A DNA stretch of 64,000 bases, taken from positions 1,893,001 through 1,957,000 of the forward strand of contig NZ_OY781464.1 of NCBI RefSeq assembly GCF_963676735.1, read 5' to 3'. The notes beneath the pieces are model-generated. The model was not told the DNA's origin. It was given only the letters and a program-made list of their open reading frames with translations, and searched no databases. A program made the translations under genes and the position numbers. Shown here in pieces: positions 35,664 through 43,697 of this stretch (the stretch's first letter is position 1; the number at the start of each line of letters is the position of its first letter). Origin of the DNA: an uncultured Draconibacterium sp. (lineage in GTDB: Bacteria; Bacteroidota; Bacteroidia; Bacteroidales; Prolixibacteraceae).

Positions 35664-36311
35664 TTAGGCAATTTCCAATATTTTGGCAATAACATTAGAC
35701 GCGCCAACTGCTATTTGCGAAATAGTGGCATCAAGCATATAACAAGGCGTTGTAACCACTTTGTATTTTTCATCTACAACAATTTCGCCATGTGTAGTTG
35801 TAATATGCTTGGCCCCAAGGGTTTCAATAGCCTCTGCCGTTCCCTTATCGCTACCAATGGTAAGTTGCACATCGCCTAAAACTTTTGCAATAAGTGCCGG
35901 CGAAATACACAAGGCACCAATCGGTTTTCCTGCTGAAACGGTTTCTTTTATAGCTGTTTCCACATCAGCATTAACCTTACAATTGGGCCCGTCAAAGGCA
36001 AAAGTACAAAGGTTTTTGGCCGCGCCAAATCCTCCCGGAAAAACAATCGCATCAAATTCTTCTGCCTTGTATTCCGATAGTGCTTTAATATTTCCGCGGG
36101 CAATTCGTGCTGCCTCTACCAACACATTTCTTGTTTCGGGCATTTCCTCGCCGCTTAGGTGATTAATAACATGTGCCTGATTGGTATCGGGCGCAAAACA
36201 CTGGTAGTTTGCACCTTGCTGTGCAATAGCCAACATTGTTAAAGTTGCTTCATGTATTTCGGCTCCATCATAAACGCCATTTCCAGCTAATACTACTGCT
36301 ATATTTTTCAT
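35664..36311 (-). CDS. elbB: Isoprenoid biosynthesis glyoxalase ElbB
   Basis: A 215-residue DJ-1/PfpI-superfamily protein. It begins VVLAGNGVYDGAEIHE and contains ALCISPALIAKVLG with the nucleophile-elbow Cys, FPGGFGAAKNL and the TTPCYMLDATI segment, matching ElbB (YhbL), which shows glyoxalase activity and was linked to isoprenoid production in Escherichia coli. It has its own TAnnTTTG motif and heads the elbB-tatD-tcdA unit. Confidence 0.9.
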   Translation of the reverse strand: MKNIAVVLAGNGVYDGAEIHEATLTMLAIAQQGANYQCFAPDTNQAHVINHLSGEEMPETRNVLVEAARIARGNIKALSEYKAEEFDAIVFPGGFGAAKNLCTFAFDGPNCKVNADVETAIKETVSAGKPIGALCISPALIAKVLGDVQLTIGSDKGTAEAIETLGAKHITTTHGEIVVDEKYKVVTTPCYMLDATISQIAVGASNVIAKILEIA

Positions 36312-36339
36312 TTTTTATCGGTTTTATTAAATTTTAGCT

Positions 36340-36347
36340 CAAAGTTA
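36340..36347 (-). promoter_or_regulatory. Promoter -7 motif for elbB-tatD-tcdA
   Basis: Minus strand TAACTTTG, 28 bases upstream of the elbB ATG. Confidence 0.5.
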
Positions 36348-36394
36348 CGAGTTTAATAGAAATTTGAAAAATACGCAAGCTTCATAAATCCGCC

Positions 36395-37312
36395 TCAATC
36401 TATCTGTTCAAGATCGTAGGGGGTCTCCTGGTAAACGTAGTAGTTGAGCCAGTTTGAAAACAAAAGGTTGGCGGTTGATTTCCAGCGCATAACAGGTTTT
36501 TTTGAGGGGTCGTTATTGGGGTAATAATTTGTCGGAATTTCTATGGGAAGATTTTTGGCCTTATCGCGTTTGTACTCTTCATCCAGCGTATGTCGCGAAT
36601 ACTCAGAATGCCCAGTGATAAAAAGCTGTCGCCCGTTTTTAGCCTTTACAATCGATACTCCGGCTTCCTCAGAGCAACTGATAATTTGTAACGCATCAAT
36701 TTTTTCGATATCTGCTTTACGTACTTCGGTGTGCCGCGAATGAGGAATAAAAAAAGCATCGTCAAAACCTCTGAAAATTGGCAATTTACCATTTGACAAA
36801 CGGTGTTCGAAAACTCCGAACATTTTCTTGCCAAGCGGATATTTGGGTACTTTGTAGTAATGAAATAGTGCAGCCTGAGCAGCCCAGCAAATAAATAACG
36901 ACGAAGTTACGTGGTGCTCGGCCCAATCAAGTATTTCTTTCATTTCATCCCAATACGTGACTTCTTCAAATTCGAGTTGTTCAACCGGTGCACCCGTAAT
37001 AATCATTCCATCGTATTTTTTATTTCGCAACTCATCAAATGTCCGGTAAAACTCCTTCATGTGCGTTGATGGTGTATTCTTAGGCGTATGTCCCTTAATT
37101 TTCAGAAAATCAATTTCAATCTGCAAAGGCGAGTTAGATAATAAACGCAATAAATCGGTTTCTGTACTAATTTTTAGTGGCATCAGGTTTAAAATAATAA
37201 TTTTTAATGGGCGGATATCCTGATGCGCTGCCCTTGACAAATCCATCACAAATATATTTTCTTCACGAAGAATCTCGATTGCCGGAAGTTTATCGGGAAT
37301 ATTTAATGGCAT
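36395..37312 (-). CDS. metA: Homoserine O-acetyltransferase, MetA family (Glu111 type)
   Basis: Acylates homoserine in methionine synthesis. The 305-residue protein aligns with MetA throughout: catalytic C142 in LFICWAAQAA and the HSEYSRHTL histidine region. In this family Gly111 selects succinyl-CoA and Glu111 acetyl-CoA; here TGAPVE places Glu at exactly position 111, so the product should be O-acetylhomoserine despite the usual succinyltransferase label. This fits the O-acetylhomoserine sulfhydrylase encoded upstream. It is 162 bases behind metY, the last gene of the methionine operon. Confidence 0.92.
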   Translation of the reverse strand: MPLNIPDKLPAIEILREENIFVMDLSRAAHQDIRPLKIIILNLMPLKISTETDLLRLLSNSPLQIEIDFLKIKGHTPKNTPSTHMKEFYRTFDELRNKKYDGMIITGAPVEQLEFEEVTYWDEMKEILDWAEHHVTSSLFICWAAQAALFHYYKVPKYPLGKKMFGVFEHRLSNGKLPIFRGFDDAFFIPHSRHTEVRKADIEKIDALQIISCSEEAGVSIVKAKNGRQLFITGHSEYSRHTLDEEYKRDKAKNLPIEIPTNYYPNNDPSKKPVMRWKSTANLLFSNWLNYYVYQETPYDLEQID

Positions 37313-37474
37313 ATTTTTTTATGTTTTGCTAATTTTTTGGGAAATGTGCTGCATTTCACTTCATTCCTGCTTAGTTGCTGCAAAATTAACCAACATATTG
37401 AGGTGCTTGTTCAAAGTTGGCAATATATTTTTTAATTCACCCACCGACACATTGCCGGCAGGTGAATATTATGA

Positions 37475-38776
37475 TTAGGCTTTATCCAGGGCCTGTTCAA
37501 AATCAGCCAGAATATCATCAATATGTTCCAGTCCAACACTAACCCTAAGCTGCGTAGGAAATACTCCGGCTGCCAGTTGTGCCTCTTCCGACAGTTGCTG
37601 ATGTGTTGTTGCTGCCGGCTGTATAATTAAGGTTTTTGCATCGCCAACATTAGCCAGGTGACTTACCAGCTCCAGGTTGTTAACCACTTTATTCGCGGTT
37701 TCTTTATCGCCTTTTACGTTAAACGAAAGCACACCTCCGGCTCCCTTTGGCAAGAACTTTTTAGCATTGGCGTAAGATGAACTGCTTTCGAGTCCCGGAT
37801 AATTAACACTTTCTACTTTTGGGTGCGCCTCAAGCCACTTTGCCAAAGCCAAGGTGTTCTCTACATGCCTATCCATTCTTAACGAAAGTGTTTCAAGCCC
37901 CTGCAACAATAAAAAGGAGTTAAACGGGCTAATTGCTGCTCCGTAATCACGCAAGCCTTCAACACGCGCTTTTATTATAAAGGCAATGTTTCCGAATGGT
38001 CCGTCGAAATTAAACACATCCCAATATTTTAGTCCATGATACCCTTCCGAAGGTTCGGTAAACCCGGGAAATTTGCCATTGCCCCAGTTGTAGGTTCCGG
38101 CATCAACAATAACACCGCCAATACTTGTTCCATGTCCGCCAATCCATTTGGTTGCCGATTCAACTACAATATCGGCACCATGCTCAATCGGACGAAATAA
38201 GTAACCGCCACCGGCAAAAGTATTATCAACAATAAACGGTATATCGTATTTTTTGGCAACAGCTGCGATGGCATCAAAATCAGGAATTACAAATCCCGGA
38301 TTTCCAATGGTCTCAAGGTAGATGGCCTTTGTTTTTTCATCGATCAGTTTTTCAAACGATTCGGCGTTCAGGTCTACTGTAAGGCGCGCCTCAATTCCAA
38401 GTCGTTTAAAACTAACTTTAAACTGGTTGTAGGTTCCACCATACAAGTACGGCGACGACACAATGTTATCACCAATATCAAGAATTGTATTCAGAGCCAG
38501 AAATTGAGCTGCATGCCCTGACCCCACTGCCAGTGCTGCTGCACCTCCTTCAAGGGCTGCTACGCGCTGTTCAAAGACATCCGAAGTTGGGTTCATTATT
38601 CGTGTATAAATGTTGCCAAACTCTTTCAGCGCAAAAAGATTAGCTGCGTGGTCGGCATCGTTAAACACGTACGAGGTTGTTTGGTAAATAGGCACAGCAC
38701 GTGAGTTGGTTACTGCATCGGGTTGCTGTCCTGCATGTAGTTGCAGGGTTTCAAAATTTAATTTCTGAGTTGTCAT
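37475..38776 (-). CDS. metY: O-acetylhomoserine aminocarboxypropyltransferase (sulfhydrylase)
   Basis: PLP enzyme that makes homocysteine directly from O-acetylhomoserine and sulfide. The 433-residue length, FETLQLHAGQQPD start, the IYQTTSYVFND segment, and the PLP Lys in VVESATKWIGGHGTS are typical of the Met17/MetY family and longer than cystathionine gamma-synthases. It sits 86 bases behind the aspartate kinase gene and upstream of the acetyl-type metA, so the operon covers pathway entry, homoserine activation and sulfur assimilation. Confidence 0.95.
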   Translation of the reverse strand: MTTQKLNFETLQLHAGQQPDAVTNSRAVPIYQTTSYVFNDADHAANLFALKEFGNIYTRIMNPTSDVFEQRVAALEGGAAALAVGSGHAAQFLALNTILDIGDNIVSSPYLYGGTYNQFKVSFKRLGIEARLTVDLNAESFEKLIDEKTKAIYLETIGNPGFVIPDFDAIAAVAKKYDIPFIVDNTFAGGGYLFRPIEHGADIVVESATKWIGGHGTSIGGVIVDAGTYNWGNGKFPGFTEPSEGYHGLKYWDVFNFDGPFGNIAFIIKARVEGLRDYGAAISPFNSFLLLQGLETLSLRMDRHVENTLALAKWLEAHPKVESVNYPGLESSSSYANAKKFLPKGAGGVLSFNVKGDKETANKVVNNLELVSHLANVGDAKTLIIQPAATTHQQLSEEAQLAAGVFPTQLRVSVGLEHIDDILADFEQALDKA

Positions 38777-38862
38777 TTTTTATAATTTTTTGAGTTAGAA
38801 ACATGTTTGTGCCACCATCCTTTTAAACCGGATTCGATGAAAATAAATGGTAAAGCTATTTT

Positions 38863-40182
38863 TTAAGCGCCAAAAAACGCCTTGTAAATTTCGCGAACAC
38901 TTTTTTCTTTGTCTGCCTTATGCACCACAAGGTAGCTTACCAAATCGGAGGCTCCAGATCCGCTAAGCATCACATTTATTTTATTATTGGCTACGGCAGC
39001 AAATATTTTGGCCGATACACCATAGGCCTGTTGCATTCCGTGCCCAACAATACCAATAAGCGCCACATCGGTAATTACAGCTATATCGGTAACAGCCGAG
39101 AACCCAAGATCGTTTATCAGGTTCATGGCTTTCGTACCATTTTCTTCACTTAAAATAAAATTAATTGAAGTTTGTGAAGTAATTACTGATTTAATGTTTA
39201 CCCCGGCATTATTGAGCTGCGAAGTTACTTTTGCCAAAATACCCGGTTTTAATCCAACACCCGGACCATCGAGTTTTAGCAACGAAATATCGTCGGTGCA
39301 GGCTACACTTTTTACAATTTGCTCTTCTACCCAGGTTTCAGTGTTTATCACTGTGGTTACCTTTCCATCTGCCGAGGCAGCATCAATTACCTGAATTGGA
39401 ATGTGTTCGTGTTCCAGCGGTTCCACTGTTCGCGGATGGAATGAATAGTGCTCGAAATAGGCTAATTCACTGGCTTCGGCATAAGTTAATCGACCAATAA
39501 CTTCCGGAGAATTTATAATGCCAGGGTTGGCGCGTTGAAAATCGTTATCAAGCCCCCATAGTTTAAGCGCTTTAACTCCCAGTTCTCGTGTAAAAAAAGC
39601 TGCAGTATAATCAGCCGCAGTTTTACCGGTTCGCACCACTTTATTAGAATCTGTAATTCCGTAGGTACCGGGAACCAGGTAGACACCGTTTTCTAATTGA
39701 TTTACTGTAATGATGTTAAGCGATAAAAACGTAGCATTACCAAAGTCGGAAGAAGCCAGCAAGCCAATTTCTTCAGGAAGTAAAATATGGGCCCCCGACC
39801 ATACTGCGGCTAAAATTTCTACCGATAATTTTTCGGAAAAACTTAGTACCTGGTCTCTTAATGCGGGCGAATAGTCACCAATCAGGCTAATGCCTTTTAG
39901 TAAACCACTCAACTGTTTGGCTAATTGGTTAAATGCTGCCGTTACTTCGGCTGTAGTAACTTGCCCGTAAAATCCTGATAATTCAGCTATTAACTTAGTT
40001 TCATCCAATTCCTGAATAAAAACCAAATCGAGTTTTGACTGAATAAGCTGAAGCAACTCAGGGATAGCTGAAACAACAACATAGGTTCTGCTATCATCGT
40101 TTTTCAACCAGCTTTGTAAGTTTGCTAATGCTTTTGGGTTACCTATATGGCTTCCTCCAAATCGAATAACCTTATCCGACAT
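38863..40182 (-). CDS. Aspartate kinase, divergent active site
   Basis: First enzyme of the aspartate family pathway. The amino-acid-kinase fold occupies about 1-270 and two ACT-type regulatory segments lie at about 300-439. Key positions are altered: the usual KFGG Lys is Arg (R7 in IRFGGS), and the GRGGSD loop reads GKTAAD, so its Arg is Lys (K187) and its glycines are lost. The Glu of SFSEKLS (E117) and Asp of the loop (D191) remain, and YLVPGTYG is conserved. Activity may be retained through the swap, or the protein may be mainly regulatory. It leads a methionine operon behind a Met-rich leader peptide. Confidence 0.82.
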   Translation of the reverse strand: MSDKVIRFGGSHIGNPKALANLQSWLKNDDSRTYVVVSAIPELLQLIQSKLDLVFIQELDETKLIAELSGFYGQVTTAEVTAAFNQLAKQLSGLLKGISLIGDYSPALRDQVLSFSEKLSVEILAAVWSGAHILLPEEIGLLASSDFGNATFLSLNIITVNQLENGVYLVPGTYGITDSNKVVRTGKTAADYTAAFFTRELGVKALKLWGLDNDFQRANPGIINSPEVIGRLTYAEASELAYFEHYSFHPRTVEPLEHEHIPIQVIDAASADGKVTTVINTETWVEEQIVKSVACTDDISLLKLDGPGVGLKPGILAKVTSQLNNAGVNIKSVITSQTSINFILSEENGTKAMNLINDLGFSAVTDIAVITDVALIGIVGHGMQQAYGVSAKIFAAVANNKINVMLSGSGASDLVSYLVVHKADKEKSVREIYKAFFGA

Positions 40183-40232
40183 AAAATGTAGTTTAAAATT
40201 GTTTTGTGAAATAATTAACGCTTGTACAGAAT

Positions 40233-40266
40233 GCCTTCAAACAACGAATGACCATCGATTGAAGGC
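40233..40266 (-). promoter_or_regulatory. Hairpin overlapping the leader-peptide stop codon
   Basis: On the minus strand GCCTTCAA pairs with TTGAAGGC (8 bp, 18-base loop). The first G is the last base of the TAG stop, so a ribosome terminating there would cover the 5' arm, whereas one stalled on the upstream Met codons would leave it free. No U-tract follows, so it is not an obvious terminator. Confidence 0.55.
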
Positions 40267-40358
40267 TAGCGCATAGACATAAACATAGACGACATAAACA
40301 TTGCACTGCAGCAGCTTGCCGCAGTAAAAGAATTTGTATTTCTTGAATCAATGTTCAT
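40266..40358 (-). CDS. Candidate methionine-rich leader peptide
   Basis: A 30-codon frame, ATG at 40356-40358 and TAG at 40266-40268, that starts about 15 bases after the predicted transcription start. Its final residues are MFMSSMFMSMR: five Met in the last eleven codons, a density far above chance. It precedes aspartate kinase, metY and metA, which make methionine. By analogy with Trp, His and Thr leader peptides, ribosome stalling at Met codons when charged tRNA-Met is scarce could control the operon. The underlying DNA includes a direct repeat of ATGTTTATGTC, so a repeat-based operator is an alternative reading. Translation is not demonstrated. Confidence 0.6.
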   Translation of the reverse strand: MNIDSRNTNSFTAASCCSAMFMSSMFMSMR

Positions 40359-40379
40359 TTTTGCCGAATTTGTTTAAGG

Positions 40380-40409
40380 CAAATATAGATTGATTTTTGA
40401 AAATAGCAA
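40380..40409 (-). promoter_or_regulatory. Promoter of the methionine operon
   Basis: Minus strand TTG (40409-40407), exactly 19 bases, then TATATTTG (40387-40380): the best Bacteroidota-type promoter in the window. The start site would fall near 40373, leaving a leader of about 190 bases before the kinase gene. Confidence 0.75.
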
Positions 40410-40736
40410 GCTTATCTGGAATGATTTTAGATAAAATTCACATTCGTTAAATATTTGTGATCTTCATTTTACAAATCAGCAGCATTGAATGCGTTGGTTT
40501 GTACTAATTTACTCCTTCCTATTGCTTTAACAGTATGTTTTTTCAGACTTTAAAGTCATTATTTGCTTTTAAAAAACTGTGAGCATCTTACTTTTTTAGA
40601 CTCCCAAACATCACACTACTAAATACTTACAAACATCACCTGATTTTTTATAGTAAAAAAAAGAAATAAAGTTCTCTTTTGTCTTTTATTTTCATATATT
40701 GCTTGTGGATTTAGTACTTATCTACTAATCTAAACA
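40410..40736. other. AT-rich gene-free stretch
   Basis: No coding frame, RNA gene or clear repeat that I can support. It links the methionine operon promoter to the hairpin element beside tRNA-Arg. Confidence 0.6.
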
Positions 40737-40853
40737 AATTGATAAATGATAAGGGTAGGACGTACTTTTTGATTGGTTTTGTGTTTAGGGGTTTGTATAA
40801 ATATCAATCATCTTCAAAAAGCGTCCATAAAGTCCTACCCTCATTTTTCAATT
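40737..40853. other. 117-nt imperfect inverted-repeat element (possible structured RNA or MITE)
   Basis: Nested pairings fold the whole stretch into one rod: an outer arm (AATTGATAAATGA with TCATTTTTCAATT), then AGGGTAGGAC with GTCCTACCCT (perfect 10 bp), then CTTTTTGATTG with CAATC-ATCTT-CAAAAAG, and an apical region of about 30 bases. The internal loops and length recall 6S-type RNAs; the terminal inverted repeats also recall a small non-autonomous transposon. No transposase and no clear target duplication are seen. Strand and function unknown. Confidence 0.5.
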
Positions 40854-40890
40854 ATTCATTTACAATTAAAAGTGGTTTTTTTCATTTTAT

Positions 40891-40917
40891 AAAGGCGCAT
40901 TACCTGCGCCTTTATTT
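40891..40917. terminator. Hairpin terminator downstream of the inverted-repeat element
   Basis: AAAGGCGCA-TTACC-TGCGCCTTT, 9-bp stem, with T-rich sequence on the right and A/T-rich on the left. It could end a plus-strand transcript of the 117-nt element (total about 180 nt). Confidence 0.55.
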
Positions 40918-40963
40918 TGTTCCATTAATTTTCAATAGGTTTATGCACACACTTTATAGGCAA

Positions 40964-40999
40964 AAAAAGAGAGCTGAATTACCATTCAACTCTCTTTTT
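40964..40999 (-). terminator. Terminator of tRNA-Arg
   Basis: On the minus strand AAAAAGAGAG...CTCTCTTTTT with a second TGAAT/ATTCA segment and a 4-base loop, immediately behind the tRNA 3' end. Confidence 0.8.
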
Positions 41000-41000
41000 G

Positions 41001-41074
41001 TACCCCGGACGGGATTCGAACCCATGACCTACTGCTTAGAAGGCAGTTGCTCTATCCAGCTGAGCTACCGGGGC
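41001..41074 (-). tRNA. tRNA-Arg (anticodon UCU)
   Basis: A 74-base cloverleaf on the minus strand: acceptor GCCCCGG pairing with CCGGGGT (the first pair is G-U), D arm with AGCTCAGCTGGATAGAGC, anticodon stem ACTGC/GCAGT around loop CTTCTAA (anticodon TCT, plus positions 41038-41040), and T arm GGTTCGAATCC. CCA is not encoded. It reads AGA and AGG codons. A terminator follows directly. Confidence 0.97.
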
Positions 41075-41191
41075 AGCCTTATATTTTGCGGTGCAAAAGT
41101 ATAAATCAAAATTCAAAAAACAAATTTCAGTATCTAAAATAAGCGGCAAAAAACACAATACGCTTAATAAGTTACTGATTTCTCGTTGTTT

Positions 41192-42226
41192 TTACAGCAG
41201 GTTTATACCTGTATCCTTGCACTGTTCAATCATCTCATCGGGCCAGATACTCGATTGAATTTCGCCAATATGAGCTTTACGCAAAAAATACATGCACAAA
41301 CGCGACTGTCCAATACCACCACCAATGGTTAATGGCAATTCGTTGTTTAACAATTTTTGGTGCCACAACATTTCTTTTCGTTCCTCGGCATTTCGTATTT
41401 TTAACTGTTCAAGTAAAGCCGCCTTATCCACTCTAATTCCCATCGACGACACCTCAAAGGCACGGTCTAAAACATTGTTCCACAAAATAATATCGCCGTT
41501 TAAACCTCTACAGCCATTTACTGTTGGCGAATTCCAGTCATCGTAATCGGGGGCACGGCCATCGTGTATTTCGCCATTTGGCATTTCGCCACCAATTCCG
41601 ATTACGAAAATAGCTCCGTGCTTTTTAGCTTCAATGGTTTCGCGCTCGAAAGGGGTAAGCTCGGGATATTTTGCAGCCAACTCTTCGGCATGGATAAAGG
41701 TTATCTCTTCAGGCAATTCAGCTTCAATTTCTTTATATGTTTCACACACCAAAAATTCGGTACGTACAATCGCCGAATATATTTTACGCACGATAAACTT
41801 CAAAAAATCGAGATTGCGCTGCTCGGCTCCAATTACACGTTCCCAGTCCCACTGATCTACATACAACGAATGAATATTTGTTAATTCCTCGTCAGGGCGA
41901 ATAGCGTTCATATCGGTATAAAGCCCAAATCCTTTTTCAATTTTTAAGTCGGCTAAAGCCATGCGCTTCCATTTGGCCAACGATTGTACAATTTCTGCCT
42001 TTGTTTCGTTTAAATCTTTCATCGGAAAAGAAACCGGGCGTTCAATCCCATTTAAATCATCGTTAATACCGGTGCCCTGTTTTACAAATAAGGGAGCTGT
42101 TACTCTTCGCAAACGCAGTTCGGATGAAAGGTTTTGTTGAAAAAAGTCTTTAATTAATTTAATGGCCTGCTCGGTTTGCTGCACGTCTAAAACCGACTGA
42201 TAGCCTTCTGGTATTGTAAGTTTCAT
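41192..42226 (-). CDS. asnA: Aspartate-ammonia ligase (asparagine synthetase A)
   Basis: Makes asparagine from aspartate, ammonia and ATP. The 344-residue protein resembles class II tRNA synthetases, as AsnA does: LRLRRVTAPLFV, the GLYTDMNAIRPDEEL block, SLYVDQWDWERVI, and the class II motif 3 region LTIGGGIGQSRLCMYFLRKAHIGEIQ shortened here to its core GGGIGQSRLCM. The ammonia-dependent form is common in anaerobic Bacteroidota. It is monocistronic, with a promoter motif about 115 bases upstream. Confidence 0.96.
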   Translation of the reverse strand: MKLTIPEGYQSVLDVQQTEQAIKLIKDFFQQNLSSELRLRRVTAPLFVKQGTGINDDLNGIERPVSFPMKDLNETKAEIVQSLAKWKRMALADLKIEKGFGLYTDMNAIRPDEELTNIHSLYVDQWDWERVIGAEQRNLDFLKFIVRKIYSAIVRTEFLVCETYKEIEAELPEEITFIHAEELAAKYPELTPFERETIEAKKHGAIFVIGIGGEMPNGEIHDGRAPDYDDWNSPTVNGCRGLNGDIILWNNVLDRAFEVSSMGIRVDKAALLEQLKIRNAEERKEMLWHQKLLNNELPLTIGGGIGQSRLCMYFLRKAHIGEIQSSIWPDEMIEQCKDTGINLL

Positions 42227-42340
42227 TACAAATTTTTTTTACGAAAAATATGTGAATGCCTCATTAAATGCACAGGCTCCTCATATTTTCTGCACCAATT
42301 ATGTGCGGTTAATACTTTTAAGTTGTCTTGTCTGTGAAAG

Positions 42341-42348
42341 CAAAAATA
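42341..42348 (-). promoter_or_regulatory. Promoter -7 motif for asnA
   Basis: Minus strand TATTTTTG about 115 bases before the asnA ATG; a TTG lies 23 bases further upstream. Confidence 0.4.
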
Positions 42349-42439
42349 TAATTCTACTTTCAAATTAAAAGCAATTTTGTGTTTTATCTTAATAATTACA
42401 AGCGCATAGGTAAATGCTCGGTAAATTGAAATGAAACAC

Positions 42440-42447
42440 TATTTTTG
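42440..42447 (+). promoter_or_regulatory. Promoter -7 motif for the MFS gene
   Basis: TATTTTTG, 11 bases before the ATG at 42459, giving a very short leader. Confidence 0.5.
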
Positions 42448-42458
42448 CGGCTAACCGG

Positions 42459-43628
42459 ATGACAAACTTCAGCAAAAACATACCGCGGCTCTACCTGGTA
42501 AAAATCTCGAAATGGTTTAATATGGTTATGCCCATTATGCTGCTTTTTATAGAAAGCAACAGCATGGGCACCTACGAATTGTTTGTACTAAAAGCCATTT
42601 ATTCGGTTGCCATTGTTACCATGGAAATACCATCGGGCTGGATGGCAGATGTTTGGGGACGTAAAAAAACGCTCGTCTTGGGTAGCATATTGGGGAGTGC
42701 CGGTTTTCTGATTTACAGTTTCTCGTATGGTTTTTGGGCATTTGTTATTGCCGAAATTATCCTTGGAATTGGACATTCTTTTGTTTCGGGAGCCGACTCG
42801 GCCATGCTTTACGATAGTTTAAAAGCCGATAACAAAACCAATAAATATGTGCGGGAAGAAGGACGGATTACCTCGGCAGGCAACTTTGCAGAGGCCATAG
42901 CCGGAGTTATAGGCGGCCTGCTGGCCGCTATTAGTTTTCGTACACCATTTTACTTTCAGTTTGCGGTGGCGGCTCTTGCCATTCCGGCGGCAATAACTAT
43001 GGTTGAACCCAAAATACATACAACCGAACATGTACATTCCATAAAAAAGTTAGTTAAAAATATTCGCGACACTTTTATTAGCAACAAAAACCTGCGTGTA
43101 GCCATTCTATTATCTGCTGTTACCGGAACGGCCACCTTAACATTTGCCTGGTTTGTACAACCCTTTTTTAAAGCCATTGATTTGCCCGTTGAATTGTTTG
43201 GTGTATTCTGGACAGCCCTAAACCTAACGGTGGGTATATCAAGCGTATTTGCCTATAAATTTGAGCTATTTTTAGGTAAAAAGTGGTCAATTCTATTCAT
43301 TATCATTTTGCTCACTGCTGGTTACATATTTTCAGGAATTAAGGTATCGTACGGGGGCTTTGTTTTTCTATTTATGTTTTACCTGGTACGTGGAATTGCA
43401 ACTCCTATTTTAAAAAATTACATTAACGAACACACTGCCAGCGAAGTAAGGGCCACCATGCTTTCGGTTCGCAATTTTGTTATTCGGATAGCTTTTGCCG
43501 GAATTGGGCCGTTGCTGGGCTGGATTACCGACAATATAAGTTTAAACAAAGCATTAATTTTTGCGGGTTTAATTTACCTGGTTTCGGCAATTTTGGTTAG
43601 TCTGCCCTGGCTAAAACAAAAACACTAA
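42459..43628 (+). CDS. MFS transporter
   Basis: A 389-residue major facilitator with about 12 hydrophobic segments. The loop between helices 2 and 3 reads GWMADVWGRKKTLVLGS, the MFS motif A (G-x3-D-x2-G-R-K/R), and the second half has the equivalent. The family includes drug and metabolite exporters; nothing nearby points to a substrate. Monocistronic, convergent with the metallo-hydrolase gene. Confidence 0.88.
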   Translation: MTNFSKNIPRLYLVKISKWFNMVMPIMLLFIESNSMGTYELFVLKAIYSVAIVTMEIPSGWMADVWGRKKTLVLGSILGSAGFLIYSFSYGFWAFVIAEIILGIGHSFVSGADSAMLYDSLKADNKTNKYVREEGRITSAGNFAEAIAGVIGGLLAAISFRTPFYFQFAVAALAIPAAITMVEPKIHTTEHVHSIKKLVKNIRDTFISNKNLRVAILLSAVTGTATLTFAWFVQPFFKAIDLPVELFGVFWTALNLTVGISSVFAYKFELFLGKKWSILFIIILLTAGYIFSGIKVSYGGFVFLFMFYLVRGIATPILKNYINEHTASEVRATMLSVRNFVIRIAFAGIGPLLGWITDNISLNKALIFAGLIYLVSAILVSLPWLKQKH

Positions 43629-43697
43629 ACTACAGCAAACACCTCTACTTATCCTGCAAACTGTTTTAAAATTTATTATGCGATAGCAGAGTGCTGA

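Noticed and set aside
40183..40380. SAM riboswitch upstream of the methionine operon
   Set aside because: I found no SAM-I or SAM-II core pattern; the leader is better explained by a Met-rich peptide and a simple hairpin. A covariance-model search would settle this.
40737..40853. Insertion-sequence remnant
   Set aside because: Terminal repeats are present but there is no transposase fragment and no convincing target-site duplication; kept only as one possible reading of the hairpin element.
40739..41104. Open frame of 121 codons on the plus strand over the hairpin element and tRNA-Arg
   Set aside because: It reads through a tRNA gene in antisense, two terminators and an inverted-repeat element, with no recognisable protein pattern.
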